From NCBI RefSeq assembly GCF_024168045.1, contig NZ_CP100126.1:1939501-2003500 (forward strand): 64,000 nucleotides of DNA. Reading direction: 5' to 3'. A program made the translations under genes and the position numbers. Under the pieces are notes generated by a model. It ran no database searches, was not told the DNA's origin, and saw only the letters and a program-made list of their open reading frames with translations. This stretch comes from Dorea longicatena. GTDB taxonomy: Bacteria; Bacillota; Clostridia; Lachnospirales; Lachnospiraceae. How positions within the stretch are numbered: the stretch's first letter is position 1; each line of letters starts with the position of its first letter. Shown here piece by piece: positions 38,151-47,080 of the stretch.

Positions 38151-38179
38151 ATTGTAGCACAAGAATCAATATTTGTCTA
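38151..38179 (-). promoter_or_regulatory. rpmE promoter
   Basis: On the minus strand TAGACA (38174-38179) and TACAAT (38151-38156) are 17 bases apart with an extended -10 TG. The -35 overlaps the rho stop codon. Confidence 0.65.
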
Positions 38180-39517
38180 GATAAATTTTGTCTTTTTTAC
38201 CATTTGTATTAATTCTTCATTATTCTTTGTTCTTGAGAACATATTCAGAATGTTATCTACTGCCTCTTCCTGACGCAGTCCATTCAGACCTTTCCTCATA
38301 CTTTCTACAGCTTCCTGTTCTTCTTTTGAAAGCAGCAGGTCTTCTCTTCTTGTTCCTGATTTCAGAATATCGATTGCCGGGAACATTCTTTTTTCCGAAA
38401 GCTTGCGGTCCAGTACCAGTTCCATATTACCGGTACCCTTGAACTCTTCGTATACCACATCGTCCATCTTACTTCCGGTATCTACCAGTGCTGTTGCAAG
38501 AATTGTAAGGCTTCCGCCTTCTCTCATATTTCTTGCCGCACCAAAGAATCGCTTCGGCATATGAAGTGCAGCCGGATCGAGACCACCGGACAAGGTTCTT
38601 CCTGATGGTGGAACAGTCAGATTGTATGCTCTTGCAAGTCTTGTAATACTGTCGATTAGGATCATCACGTCTTTCTTGTGTTCTACCAGACGTTTTGCAC
38701 GCTCGATCACCATCTCAGATACACGCTTGTGATGTTCCGGAAGTTCGTCAAATGTTGAATAAATAACTTCTACATTTTCCCCTTCAATAGACTCGCGGAT
38801 ATCTGTTACTTCTTCCGGACGTTCATCGATCAGCAGAATCAGGAGATGTACTTCTGGATTATTCTTCTGCACGGATAAAGCCACCTGCTTTAACAAAGTT
38901 GTCTTACCGGCCTTCGGAGGCGATACGATCATCCCTCTCTGTCCTTTTCCGATTGGAGACATCAGATCCATAATACGCATGGCCGTACTTGTCTTCCCGC
39001 ACTCCAGGCTCAGTCTTTCATTCGGAAAGACCGGCGTCATATCTTCAAAATTCTTTCTGTGCATGATCTTCATCGGATCAATGTTATTTACCTTTGACAG
39101 ATATAAAAGTGCACTGAACTTTTCCTGCTGCGTCTTGATTCTGGTATTTCCTTCCAGAATATCTCCTGTTTTAAGATTAAATCTACGGATCTGCGATGGG
39201 GATACATAGACATCATTATCTCCCGGCAGATAGTTCGCACTACGGATAAATCCATATCCATCCTGCATAACTTCAAGAATCCCCCGCACTGTAATACCAC
39301 TGTCCAGCTTGTCTATGTCATGAACTTCTTTATCTCCGGTATTGGCAGATAATTCTTTTACTGTTTCTTTTGCGTTATTCTTTACTTTCTCGTCTTCCTC
39401 CAGCATGCGCTCGATCAGTTCAGCTTTTTTCATGGTGGAAATTCCTTTTAATCCTCTTGCCTTTGCCAGGTCTTTTAATGTCGCCAACGGAAGAGATTCA
39501 TACTTTTCTTTCATCAT
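38177..39517 (-). CDS. rho: Transcription termination factor Rho
   Basis: 446 residues. An N-terminal SAP-like helical domain ([23 protein letters not shown]) is followed by the cold-shock-type RNA-binding domain (GYGFIRS, then [19 protein letters not shown]). The hexameric ATPase core has Walker [23 protein letters not shown], and the Q/R loops [12 protein letters not shown]. It terminates untranslated transcripts. A leader of about 140 bases separates it from its likely promoter. Confidence 0.97.
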   Translation of the reverse strand: MMKEKYESLPLATLKDLAKARGLKGISTMKKAELIERMLEEDEKVKNNAKETVKELSANTGDKEVHDIDKLDSGITVRGILEVMQDGYGFIRSANYLPGDNDVYVSPSQIRRFNLKTGDILEGNTRIKTQQEKFSALLYLSKVNNIDPMKIMHRKNFEDMTPVFPNERLSLECGKTSTAMRIMDLMSPIGKGQRGMIVSPPKAGKTTLLKQVALSVQKNNPEVHLLILLIDERPEEVTDIRESIEGENVEVIYSTFDELPEHHKRVSEMVIERAKRLVEHKKDVMILIDSITRLARAYNLTVPPSGRTLSGGLDPAALHMPKRFFGAARNMREGGSLTILATALVDTGSKMDDVVYEEFKGTGNMELVLDRKLSEKRMFPAIDILKSGTRREDLLLSKEEQEAVESMRKGLNGLRQEEAVDNILNMFSRTKNNEELIQMVKKTKFI

Positions 39518-39663
39518 ATAGCCCTTTCACCTCAAAATATATCTTCATTCTCTATCTGGTTTCCCGTTCATAACTTCATCATTCATTGATTCAGCATTTC
39601 TTAATTTGCAGGTTATCTGGAAAATTACGTCAGAAATGACGATATTAGTTGAAACATGACATT

Positions 39664-39692
39664 ATTATACTATATATCTCTACATTTTTAAA
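39664..39692 (-). promoter_or_regulatory. Likely rho promoter
   Basis: On the minus strand TTTAAA (39687-39692) and TATAAT (39664-39669) are 17 bases apart, giving a leader of about 140 bases. AT-rich context lowers certainty. Confidence 0.4.
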
Positions 39693-39702
39693 GGACTTTT
39701 TT

Positions 39703-39732
39703 GTAATCCACTGCACAGTAATCCACTGCACA
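39703..39732. repeat. Perfect tandem 15-bp repeat
   Basis: GTAATCCACTGCACA occurs twice in direct tandem (39703-39717 and 39718-39732) in the 349-base divergent region between rho and the malic enzyme gene, upstream of both promoters. It could be a regulator site or a simple slippage duplication. Apart from the two promoters, the rest of this intergenic region (39518-39866) shows nothing clear. Confidence 0.8.
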
Positions 39733-39804
39733 TCCCGGCACATCTTTTCACAAACAGCACCCTCTCACAATAAATTGTTTCACTTTTCATGCTTTCTGCG
39801 TATA

Positions 39805-39833
39805 TTGACTTGCTCTTCTATGAATGATATGAT
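39805..39833 (+). promoter_or_regulatory. Malic enzyme operon promoter
   Basis: TTGACT (39805-39810) and TATGAT (39828-39833) are separated by 17 bases and lie about 35 bases before the ATG; AAGGTGG (39850-39856) is the ribosome binding site. Confidence 0.65.
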
Positions 39834-39866
39834 TAAAAAAACTCATAAAAAGGTGGTATCCATAAA

Positions 39867-41015
39867 ATGACAAATAGCGAAAAAGCTTTAAAAATGCACG
39901 AAGAATGGCACGGAAAGATTGAAACCTGTGCAAAATCCCACGTAAACTCAAGAGAAGATCTGGCAATTGCTTACACTCCTGGTGTTGCGGAACCTTGTAA
40001 GGTGATCGCCAGGGATCCGGAGGCTGCCTATACTTATACAATGAAATCCAACACTGTAGCTGTTGTTTCCGACGGAAGTGCCGTACTCGGACTTGGTAAC
40101 ATCGGTGCTCTTGCTGCAATGCCGGTTATGGAAGGAAAAGCAGTACTTTTCAAAGAATTCGGCGGTGTCAACGCTGTACCGATCTGTCTTGATACACAAG
40201 ATACGGAAGAAATCATCAAATCCGTTGTAAATATCGCTCCTGCTTTCGGTGGTATTAATCTGGAAGACATCAGTGCACCCAGATGTTTTGAAATTGAAGA
40301 ACGCTTGAAAGAACTCCTTGACATTCCGGTATTTCATGATGACCAGCACGGAACAGCTATCGTTGTCCTTGCAGGTATCATTAATGCCATGAAAGTAACT
40401 GGAAAAGACAAAGAATCTGCCAAAGTTGTTGTAAACGGTGCCGGTTCTGCCGGAGTTGCTATCACAAAGCTTCTTCTCACCTATGGTTTCAAAGACGTGA
40501 CAATGTGTGACATCAGCGGAATCCTCGGAAAAGGATCTCAAAACCTCAACTGGATGCAGCAAAAGATGGTCGAAGTAACCAATCCGGAGCAGAAAACAGG
40601 TACCCTTGCCGATGCTTTAAAAGGTGCTGACATCTTTGTCGGTGTATCTGCTCCGAATATTGTCACCCAGGACATGGTTGCTTCTATGAACAAAGATGCC
40701 ATCCTCTTTGCTATGGCAAACCCTGTACCAGAAATCATGCCGGATATTGCCAAAGCAGCCGGAGCAAAGGTTGTGGGAACCGGACGTTCCGATTTCCCGA
40801 ACCAAGTAAATAACGTAGTTGCTTTCCCTGGAATCTTCAAAGGTGCTCTGGAAGGACGTGCAACTGCAATCACGGAAGAAATGAAACTTGCCACTGCAAA
40901 GGCTATCGCAGGTCTGGTTCCAGATGAAGAATTAAATGAAAATAATATTCTTCCGGAAGCTTTTGATCCACGTGTTGCCGACGTTGTAAGTCGTGCTGTA
41001 AAGGAACTGATCTGA
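39867..41015 (+). CDS. NAD(P)-dependent malic enzyme (oxaloacetate-decarboxylating)
   Basis: 382 residues, the short bacterial form. The N-terminal domain has IAYTPGVAEPCK and the metal/substrate segment VFHDDQHGTAIVVLAG. The Rossmann domain has VVNGAGSAGVAI, and FAMANPVPEIMPD follows. It decarboxylates malate to pyruvate and reduces NAD(P). First gene of a plus-strand run with the radical SAM and DUF4364 genes, with only 1-2 bases between them. Confidence 0.95.
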   Translation: MTNSEKALKMHEEWHGKIETCAKSHVNSREDLAIAYTPGVAEPCKVIARDPEAAYTYTMKSNTVAVVSDGSAVLGLGNIGALAAMPVMEGKAVLFKEFGGVNAVPICLDTQDTEEIIKSVVNIAPAFGGINLEDISAPRCFEIEERLKELLDIPVFHDDQHGTAIVVLAGIINAMKVTGKDKESAKVVVNGAGSAGVAITKLLLTYGFKDVTMCDISGILGKGSQNLNWMQQKMVEVTNPEQKTGTLADALKGADIFVGVSAPNIVTQDMVASMNKDAILFAMANPVPEIMPDIAKAAGAKVVGTGRSDFPNQVNNVVAFPGIFKGALEGRATAITEEMKLATAKAIAGLVPDEELNENNILPEAFDPRVADVVSRAVKELI

Positions 41016-41016
41016 T

Positions 41017-41940
41017 ATGACTGTACGCTGGGGAGAAAAAAGATATTATTCTCTCGATTATTATCTGAAAACTACTTATGGTGAAAAGCTCTATAAGATT
41101 TCTCTCGATGGCGGTATGACCTGTCCAAACCGGGATGGAACACTTGGAACCCGCGGCTGCATTTTCTGCAGTCGCGGAGGTTCCGGTGATTTTGCCGAAA
41201 GCCATACCCTGTCTGTCACAGAGCAGATTGAATCCGGTAAAAAACAATCTGCGAAAAAATATACCGGATCATCCTACATCGCTTATTTCCAGGCATACAC
41301 CAATACTTATGCTTCTCTTGCATATCTGGAAAAGTTATATATGGAAGCCATCCTGCATCCTGATATCCGGATTCTGTCCATCGCAACCAGACCGGATTGC
41401 CTGAGCACAGAAATCTTAGATCTTCTGGAACGTCTGAATCAGATCAAACCTGTGTGGGTCGAGCTGGGACTTCAGACTATTCACGAAAGAACTGCCCGTT
41501 ATATCCGAAGAGGCTATGATCTTCCGGTATTCGAGACCGCTGTATCTGAACTTCGCAGACGGGGAATAGATGTCATCGTCCACACGATCCTCTGCCTTCC
41601 CGGCGAGACAAAGCCTGACATGCTTCAGACCATACAGTATCTGAACAGACAGGATATCCAGGGAATCAAGCTGCAGCTTTTGCACATATTAAAAGACACC
41701 GATCTGGCAGAAATCTATGCGTCCGATCCATTTCCGGTTCCAGATCCGCAGGAATATTACAAACTTCTCGGAGCATGCATCAGCCACCTCAGACCTGATA
41801 TTGTTATCCACAGGCTGACCGGAGACGGACCAAAGGAGCTTCTGACCGCTCCTTTATGGACCTGTAATAAAAGACAGGTACTGAATCAGTTACAGTCGTA
41901 CTTTAAAACACATGACATCTGGCAGGGAAAGGAGTATTAA
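41017..41940 (+). CDS. TIGR01212/YhcC-family radical SAM protein
   Basis: 307 residues. The [4Fe-4S] motif is the unusual long-spaced CPNRDGTLGTRGCIFC, the signature of this family, which differs from the classic CxxxCxxC. SAM-barrel segments include VELGLQTIHERT, HTILCLPGE and the C-terminal RLTGDGPKELLTAPLW block. The exact reaction is not established. It overlaps closely with the malic enzyme gene, whose end carries AAAGGAAC as ribosome binding site. Confidence 0.9.
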   Translation: MTVRWGEKRYYSLDYYLKTTYGEKLYKISLDGGMTCPNRDGTLGTRGCIFCSRGGSGDFAESHTLSVTEQIESGKKQSAKKYTGSSYIAYFQAYTNTYASLAYLEKLYMEAILHPDIRILSIATRPDCLSTEILDLLERLNQIKPVWVELGLQTIHERTARYIRRGYDLPVFETAVSELRRRGIDVIVHTILCLPGETKPDMLQTIQYLNRQDIQGIKLQLLHILKDTDLAEIYASDPFPVPDPQEYYKLLGACISHLRPDIVIHRLTGDGPKELLTAPLWTCNKRQVLNQLQSYFKTHDIWQGKEY

Positions 41941-41942
41941 CC

Positions 41943-42455
41943 ATGGCCAAATCATTTACGCTATATAAATTAATCATTTTGTATATGTTGAATCAAGTTG
42001 ATTTTCCTCTCACCAATTCCCAGATATCTGAATTCATTCTGGATAAAGGATATACAACCTACTTCAAATTACAGCAGGCTTTATCCGAACTTCTGGAATC
42101 GGGATTTATCCGAGAAGAGTCTACACATCACCGTACATTTTACCATCTTACGGAGGATGGTGCCGAGACAATCCACTATTTCACCAACGATATCTCACCT
42201 GCGATCCAGCATGATATTGATGAATTTTTAAAAGAAAAGCATTATGAATTAAAAAACGAAATGTCTGTGAAAGCAGATTATTTTGAAAATTCCAACATGG
42301 AATATTCTGTGCGCTGTCAGGTCATTGAACAGGGACTTCCCCTCATCGACCTTACCGTAACAGCCCCGACAGAATCCGAAGCCGCAACCATTGCAAACAA
42401 CTGGCAGAAACGTAACCAGGAGATTTATGCGTCGGTGATGGCGAAGCTCTTATAA
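41943..42455 (+). CDS. DUF4364 family winged-helix-like protein
   Basis: 170 residues. The N-terminal ~75 residues form a winged-helix-like unit (YKLIILYMLNQVDFPLTNSQISEFIL, then LSELLESGFIREE), followed by an α/β domain. This matches DUF4364, common in Clostridia and presumed to be regulatory. RBS AAAGGAG. Its stop codon lies 8 bases before the large repeated element A, and no separate terminator is visible. Confidence 0.88.
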   Translation: MAKSFTLYKLIILYMLNQVDFPLTNSQISEFILDKGYTTYFKLQQALSELLESGFIREESTHHRTFYHLTEDGAETIHYFTNDISPAIQHDIDEFLKEKHYELKNEMSVKADYFENSNMEYSVRCQVIEQGLPLIDLTVTAPTESEAATIANNWQKRNQEIYASVMAKLL

Positions 42456-42460
42456 ATATT

Positions 42461-43075
42461 ATCGGGATTTAATTTATTAACTGGGGAAGCGGCCTCTCAG
42501 TCCTTGAAGGAAACAATAGATAAGGCTTCTTGTTCAGGTTCCATACCATAAGAAACACTAAGAGAGTCAGAACCACCTAAAAGCAAAGGAACTACGCTCA
42601 AACTCGGCGTTCGCCTCAAACACGTTCGCTTCGTTCCTTTAACGGTGATTCCGACTCTCTAACTGTTTCTAACGGCATTCCACATTCACAATAATCCTTA
42701 TCTATTGCTTCCTTCAAGTCGTGACTGACAGCGAATGTTAATAAATAAAATGCTCGGAAGTGTAACCCGGTGAAGGCCACTACGGTTACGCACTTGCCAT
42801 TTCATTCTTAAGGCATTCGACACCCACGGAATAAAAAGTAGGAAGCCGTTCCAGTGAATGTGAAGAAGGTGTTGGAAATAGTTAAGCGTCAAAATTGTGC
42901 GTTGGGTTTTCGAAATTTGCCTGTTTGAGCCGAATGGCGAGTTGCAAATTTCGGAAGCCCGTTTTTAGCATAATTTTGACGCTTTAGTATTTCCCACCGA
43001 CGGAACCTGAACAGGAACGGCTTCCTACTTTTTATGCAGGTCCGGGTAGTCATGCCTTCTAAATTAAATCCCAAT
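42461..43075. repeat. Large structured non-coding element, copy A
   Basis: About 610 bases filling the gap between the convergent DUF4364 and hemW genes, starting 8 bases after one stop and ending 8 bases before the other. Ends are inverted repeats: GGGATTTAATTTA (42464-42476) and TAAATTAAATCCC (43060-43072). Hairpin 1 is 42503-42718: outer stem 42503-42525 with 42696-42718 (22 of 23 paired), then further stems up to an apex AAAGGAAC/GTTCCTTT containing GGCG/CGCC. Hairpin 2 is 42831-43035: a perfect 22-base stem, an inner 27-base imperfect stem and an apical 17-base stem. A second copy lies at 58763-59459. Short ORFs inside look incidental. It is not a recognised intron, IS or riboswitch. Confidence 0.9.
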
Positions 43076-43080
43076 TAAAT

Positions 43081-44187
43081 TTAAAATAGAAACTCACTCA
43101 TGACATAATTACTCACATCTATCCCTTTTTCCGTAAGGCAAATGTTGTCTCCCGTATCTTCCAGCAACTGTTTCTGATACATATGGATCAATACTTTTCC
43201 ATATACATTTTCAACACTTCTGCCAAATGTCCGGCGGAAGTCTGCTTTGGATATTCCTTTTATCCGTCTAAGTCCCAGGAACATATATTCTTCCATCTGG
43301 TTTTGCGGAGTAAGAACTTCAATTTCACCACCTTCTACGAAGCGCTGGTTGTTGATCAGGGACGCTGCTCCGGTTCCGATCCCTAGATATTCCGTACGGT
43401 TCCAGTAGCCGAGATTATGCCGGCATTCGTATCCTTCTTTTGCATAATTTGATATCTCATATCTGTGATACCCATAATTCTGCAGGATATTTTTAGTAAA
43501 CTGATACATCAGTCTTTCTGTATCTTCATCCGGAAGTTCCCTTCTCCTTCTGGCCTCCGCACGTTCGCCTTCCCCGTATTTTTCATAAAATGGTGTTCCC
43601 TCTTCGATAATCAGACTGTATGCCGAGATATGTTCCGGCGCAAGTTCTGCAACTCTTTTGATCGTATCTTCCCATCCTCCCAGTGTCTGAAACGGGATTC
43701 CGGACATCAAGTCTACATTAATATTCTGAAATCCTGCTTCTCTTGCCAGGAAATATGTATCCAGGAAATCCTGATATGTATGAATCCTTCCAAGCATCTT
43801 CAATTCCTGATCATCCGTTGACTGTAACCCAATACTCAGACGATTGATTCCGATATTATGATAAGCCATCAACTTTAACTTGTCTACCGTTCCCGGATTC
43901 ACTTCTACTGTGATCTCCGCATCCGAGTCAACCGGGAACGTGGAACGGATCGCATCGAAGATACTCCTCATCTGCTGTGCCTCAAGGATGGACGGCGTAC
44001 CTCCTCCGATAAATATACTGCTCACATGGTACAGTCCTCCAAGATCATAATACGAACGTATCTTCTGACACAATCCCATGACATACTCCTGTCTCGCCTC
44101 AGGTGTTGCCGGCGCAGACAGAAAGTCACAGTATCTGCATTTTTTTACACAAAATGGTATGTGGATATATAATTCTAATGGTCTCAT
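43081..44187 (-). CDS. hemW: Radical SAM heme chaperone HemW
   Basis: 368 residues. The SAM cluster motif is CVKKCRYCDF near the N-terminus, with FIGGGTPSIL, NPGTVD and GINRLSIGLQS following, the standard HemW blocks. The C-terminal domain has ISNYAKEGYECRHNLGYW. Formerly annotated as oxygen-independent coproporphyrinogen oxidase; HemW delivers heme. Its start overlaps the lepA stop by one base. Copy A of the large element begins just past its stop. Confidence 0.94.
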   Translation of the reverse strand: MRPLELYIHIPFCVKKCRYCDFLSAPATPEARQEYVMGLCQKIRSYYDLGGLYHVSSIFIGGGTPSILEAQQMRSIFDAIRSTFPVDSDAEITVEVNPGTVDKLKLMAYHNIGINRLSIGLQSTDDQELKMLGRIHTYQDFLDTYFLAREAGFQNINVDLMSGIPFQTLGGWEDTIKRVAELAPEHISAYSLIIEEGTPFYEKYGEGERAEARRRRELPDEDTERLMYQFTKNILQNYGYHRYEISNYAKEGYECRHNLGYWNRTEYLGIGTGAASLINNQRFVEGGEIEVLTPQNQMEEYMFLGLRRIKGISKADFRRTFGRSVENVYGKVLIHMYQKQLLEDTGDNICLTEKGIDVSNYVMSEFLF

Positions 44188-46001
44188 TATTTATCGTCCA
44201 GCTTCAATACACTCATAAATGCTTTCTGAGGAATCTCTACGCTGCCCACCTGCCGCATACGTTTTTTCCCTTCTTTCTGTTTTTCCAGAAGCTTTCTCTT
44301 ACGGCTGATATCTCCTCCGTAACATTTTGCAAGCACGTCTTTGCGCATCGCGCGGACCGTCTCACGTGCAATGATCTTGCTGCCGATTGCCGCCTGGATC
44401 GGAATCTCAAACAACTGTCTCGGAATCTCTTCTTTTAGCTTCTCGCACATTTTTCTTCCGCGTTCATAAGCCGTATCTGCATGAATGATAAATGACAGTG
44501 CATCGACTTCTTCCTTGTTGATCAGTATATCCAGTTTTACCAGTTCAGACTTCACATATCCCGCCATCTCATAATCAAACGACGCATAACCTCTGGATCT
44601 TGATTTCAACGCATCAAAGAAATCATAGATAATCTCATTAAGCGGAAGCTGATAATGCAATACTGCACGAGTCTCCTCGATGTATTCCATCCCCTCATAC
44701 ACACCACGACGTTCCTGACACAGATCCATGATCGCACCAATAAACTCTGATGTCACCATGATCTCTGCCTTGACCATCGGTTCTTCCATATATTCAATCT
44801 CAGAAGGATCCGGAAGATTCGATGGGTTCGTAAGCTCTATTACATCTCCATTTGTCTTGTGTACTTTGTAGATAACCCCTGGGGCAGTCGTTACCAGATC
44901 CAGATTATACTCTCTTTCCAAACGTTCCTGAATGATTTCCAAATGCAGAAGTCCAAGGAATCCACAACGGAATCCAAATCCCAGCGCAATTGACGTCTCA
45001 GGTTCAAACTGAAGTGACGCATCATTTAACTGCAATTTCTCCAATGCATCCCTCAGATCCGGGTATTTTGCCCCGTCTGCCGGATATAATCCACAATATA
45101 CCATCGGATTGACTTTTTTATAACCCGGAAGTGGTTCTGCACATGGTCTTCCTGCATCGGTCACCGTATCACCCACACGGGTATCTTTGACATTCTTAAG
45201 GCTGGCCGTGATATATCCAACCATTCCGGCACTCAGTTCCTCACACGGAATAAACTGTCCGGCTCCAAAATAACCGACTTCCACAACTTCTGCCTTCGCT
45301 CCTGTTGCCATCATAAGGATCGGTGTTCCCTTTTTCACGGTTCCCTCTTTGATCCTGCAAAATACAATAACTCCTTTATACGCATCATACAGGGAATCAA
45401 AGATCAAAGCCTGAAGCGGTGCTTTGGGATCTCCTGTCGGTGCAGGCACTTTCGCCACTATCTCTTCCAGCACCTGATCTACATTCAGTCCGGTCTTTGC
45501 TGAAATCTGAGGTGCATCCTCTGCTTCAATTCCGATCACATCCTCAATCTCTTCGATCACACGCTGCGGATCTGCACTTGGAAGATCTATCTTATTCAGT
45601 ACCGGAACCACATCCAGGTCATGATCCAGTGCGAGATATACATTGGCAAGCGTCTGTGCTTCCACTCCCTGTGCAGCATCTACCACCAGAATTGCCCCGT
45701 CACACGCTGCCAGACTTCTGGATACTTCATAATTAAAGTCGACATGTCCCGGTGTATCAATCAGGTTGAAAATATATTCTTCCCCATCTTTTGCTTTGTA
45801 TACCGTTCTGACTGTCTGGGCTTTAATCGTAATTCCACGTTCTCTTTCCAGTTCCATATTGTCCAACACCTGCGACTGCATCTCACGGCTGGTGAGAAGA
45901 CCGGTCATCTCAATGATACGGTCCGCCAGCGTCGATTTACCATGGTCGATGTGTGCTATAATACAAAAATTTCGAATTTTACTTTGATCTATTCCTGACA
46001 C
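44187..46001 (-). CDS. lepA: Elongation factor 4 (LepA)
   Basis: 604 residues. GTPase motifs: AHIDHGKST (G1), DTPGHVDF (G3), LNKIDLP (G4). They are followed by the EF-G-like domains and the LepA-specific C-terminal domain ending [24 protein letters not shown]-type sequence. It starts at a GTG, with AAGGAGAAGATATTA upstream. EF4 acts on stalled ribosomes. It lies between holA and hemW, as in many Firmicutes. Confidence 0.97.
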   Translation of the reverse strand: MSGIDQSKIRNFCIIAHIDHGKSTLADRIIEMTGLLTSREMQSQVLDNMELERERGITIKAQTVRTVYKAKDGEEYIFNLIDTPGHVDFNYEVSRSLAACDGAILVVDAAQGVEAQTLANVYLALDHDLDVVPVLNKIDLPSADPQRVIEEIEDVIGIEAEDAPQISAKTGLNVDQVLEEIVAKVPAPTGDPKAPLQALIFDSLYDAYKGVIVFCRIKEGTVKKGTPILMMATGAKAEVVEVGYFGAGQFIPCEELSAGMVGYITASLKNVKDTRVGDTVTDAGRPCAEPLPGYKKVNPMVYCGLYPADGAKYPDLRDALEKLQLNDASLQFEPETSIALGFGFRCGFLGLLHLEIIQERLEREYNLDLVTTAPGVIYKVHKTNGDVIELTNPSNLPDPSEIEYMEEPMVKAEIMVTSEFIGAIMDLCQERRGVYEGMEYIEETRAVLHYQLPLNEIIYDFFDALKSRSRGYASFDYEMAGYVKSELVKLDILINKEEVDALSFIIHADTAYERGRKMCEKLKEEIPRQLFEIPIQAAIGSKIIARETVRAMRKDVLAKCYGGDISRKRKLLEKQKEGKKRMRQVGSVEIPQKAFMSVLKLDDK

Positions 46002-46042
46002 TAATATCTTCTCCTTATTACACGTTTATCTTATCAATTCTA

Positions 46043-47023
46043 TCATGCAGCACTGTATTTTACAATGAAAAGTTCCACGCTCATCACATCATTTAAGCGG
46101 CCGGTCTTGACCAGTTCTTCCGTATCTACTGCATCTTCCAAAATACTTCTCAGTTCTTTCTTTTCGAATGTCCGGCATTGCTGCATATATTTTCCTGCAA
46201 CAAACGGATGCAGTCCGACTGTCTTTGCAATCGCAGCCTTGTCATAGCGCTTTCCTGCCAGATCTTTGACTTCCAGAAGTAATTTAAACTGCCTTGTCAA
46301 CAAATATAATATGCGCATTGGCGGCTCCTTTAATGCCAGCAGATCATAATAATAATCCAGTGCTTTCTTCTGATTCCGTACCGCCACTGCTTCTACCATC
46401 TCAAAGATTTTATTTGTAATCTGTGTCGTACAGATTGCTTCGATATCCCGGACTTCAATCTCTTCCTTTCCCATACAGTAACAGAACAGCTTTTCCAGTT
46501 CTTTTTCCAGATTTTCCATATCTGTCCCTGTGGTAGACAACAGATACCTGGCCGTCTGTTCTTTGATCTTATATCCTTCTTTTTTTACATTCCCTGCAAC
46601 CCAGTATAAAAGTGTCTTCTCATCCTGACGTGCCATCTCTACCACGCGTCCTTTACTCTTGACAGCCTTATACATCTTTCCACGCTTGTCTGCTTCATTT
46701 TCCACAAATAAAAAGCAGGCGGTATCCGGCATTGTTTTGATATAATCTGCAAGCTCCGGTGACGCATTTTTGAAGAATCCGGAATTTTCGATTACGATCA
46801 GACGTCTGTCGGCAAAAAACGGCATTGTCTCTGCAAGATCGATAAGTTCTCCCGGATTGATTCCTTTTCCTTCATAATATGCATAATTCACCGTATCCCC
46901 GTCCGGAAATATTGCTTTCGTGATCCGGTCTCTGTATTGCTTTTTCAGGTAAGCTTCTTCTCCGTACAGGAGATATACCGGCTTAAAATTTCCTGTTTTT
47001 ATGTCTTCATTTAAAGTTTTCAT
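46043..47023 (-). CDS. holA: DNA polymerase III delta subunit
   Basis: 326 residues. The N-terminal AAA+-like fold starts NFKPVYLLYGEEAYLKKQYRD. The C-terminal collar domain has LKEPPMRILYLLTRQFKLLLEVKDL and the family ending. It is the clamp-loader subunit that opens the β clamp. The ATG at 47023 is chosen with GGGAGAG upstream; the GTG at 47047 has no spacing to a ribosome binding site. It follows comEC in the same direction. Confidence 0.92.
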   Translation of the reverse strand: MKTLNEDIKTGNFKPVYLLYGEEAYLKKQYRDRITKAIFPDGDTVNYAYYEGKGINPGELIDLAETMPFFADRRLIVIENSGFFKNASPELADYIKTMPDTACFLFVENEADKRGKMYKAVKSKGRVVEMARQDEKTLLYWVAGNVKKEGYKIKEQTARYLLSTTGTDMENLEKELEKLFCYCMGKEEIEVRDIEAICTTQITNKIFEMVEAVAVRNQKKALDYYYDLLALKEPPMRILYLLTRQFKLLLEVKDLAGKRYDKAAIAKTVGLHPFVAGKYMQQCRTFEKKELRSILEDAVDTEELVKTGRLNDVMSVELFIVKYSAA

Positions 47024-47080
47024 CGGTTCTCTCCCATCTTCTTTCACCTCTTAAAAGTATACTGAATTCCGACTTTAAGT

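Noticed and set aside
42698-43074. Short ORFs of about 60 codons inside repeated element A
   Set aside because: They have no ribosome binding site, are interrupted or changed in copy B, and their codons are made of hairpin arms. The selection visible is for base pairing, not protein.
42461-43075. Group II or group I intron
   Set aside because: I could not find a domain V-like hairpin, a GTGYG 5' end or a reverse transcriptase. Both copies lie between genes rather than inside one. A covariance search would settle it.
42461-43075. CRISPR array
   Set aside because: There are only two distant copies of a long element, with no short regularly spaced repeats and no cas genes.
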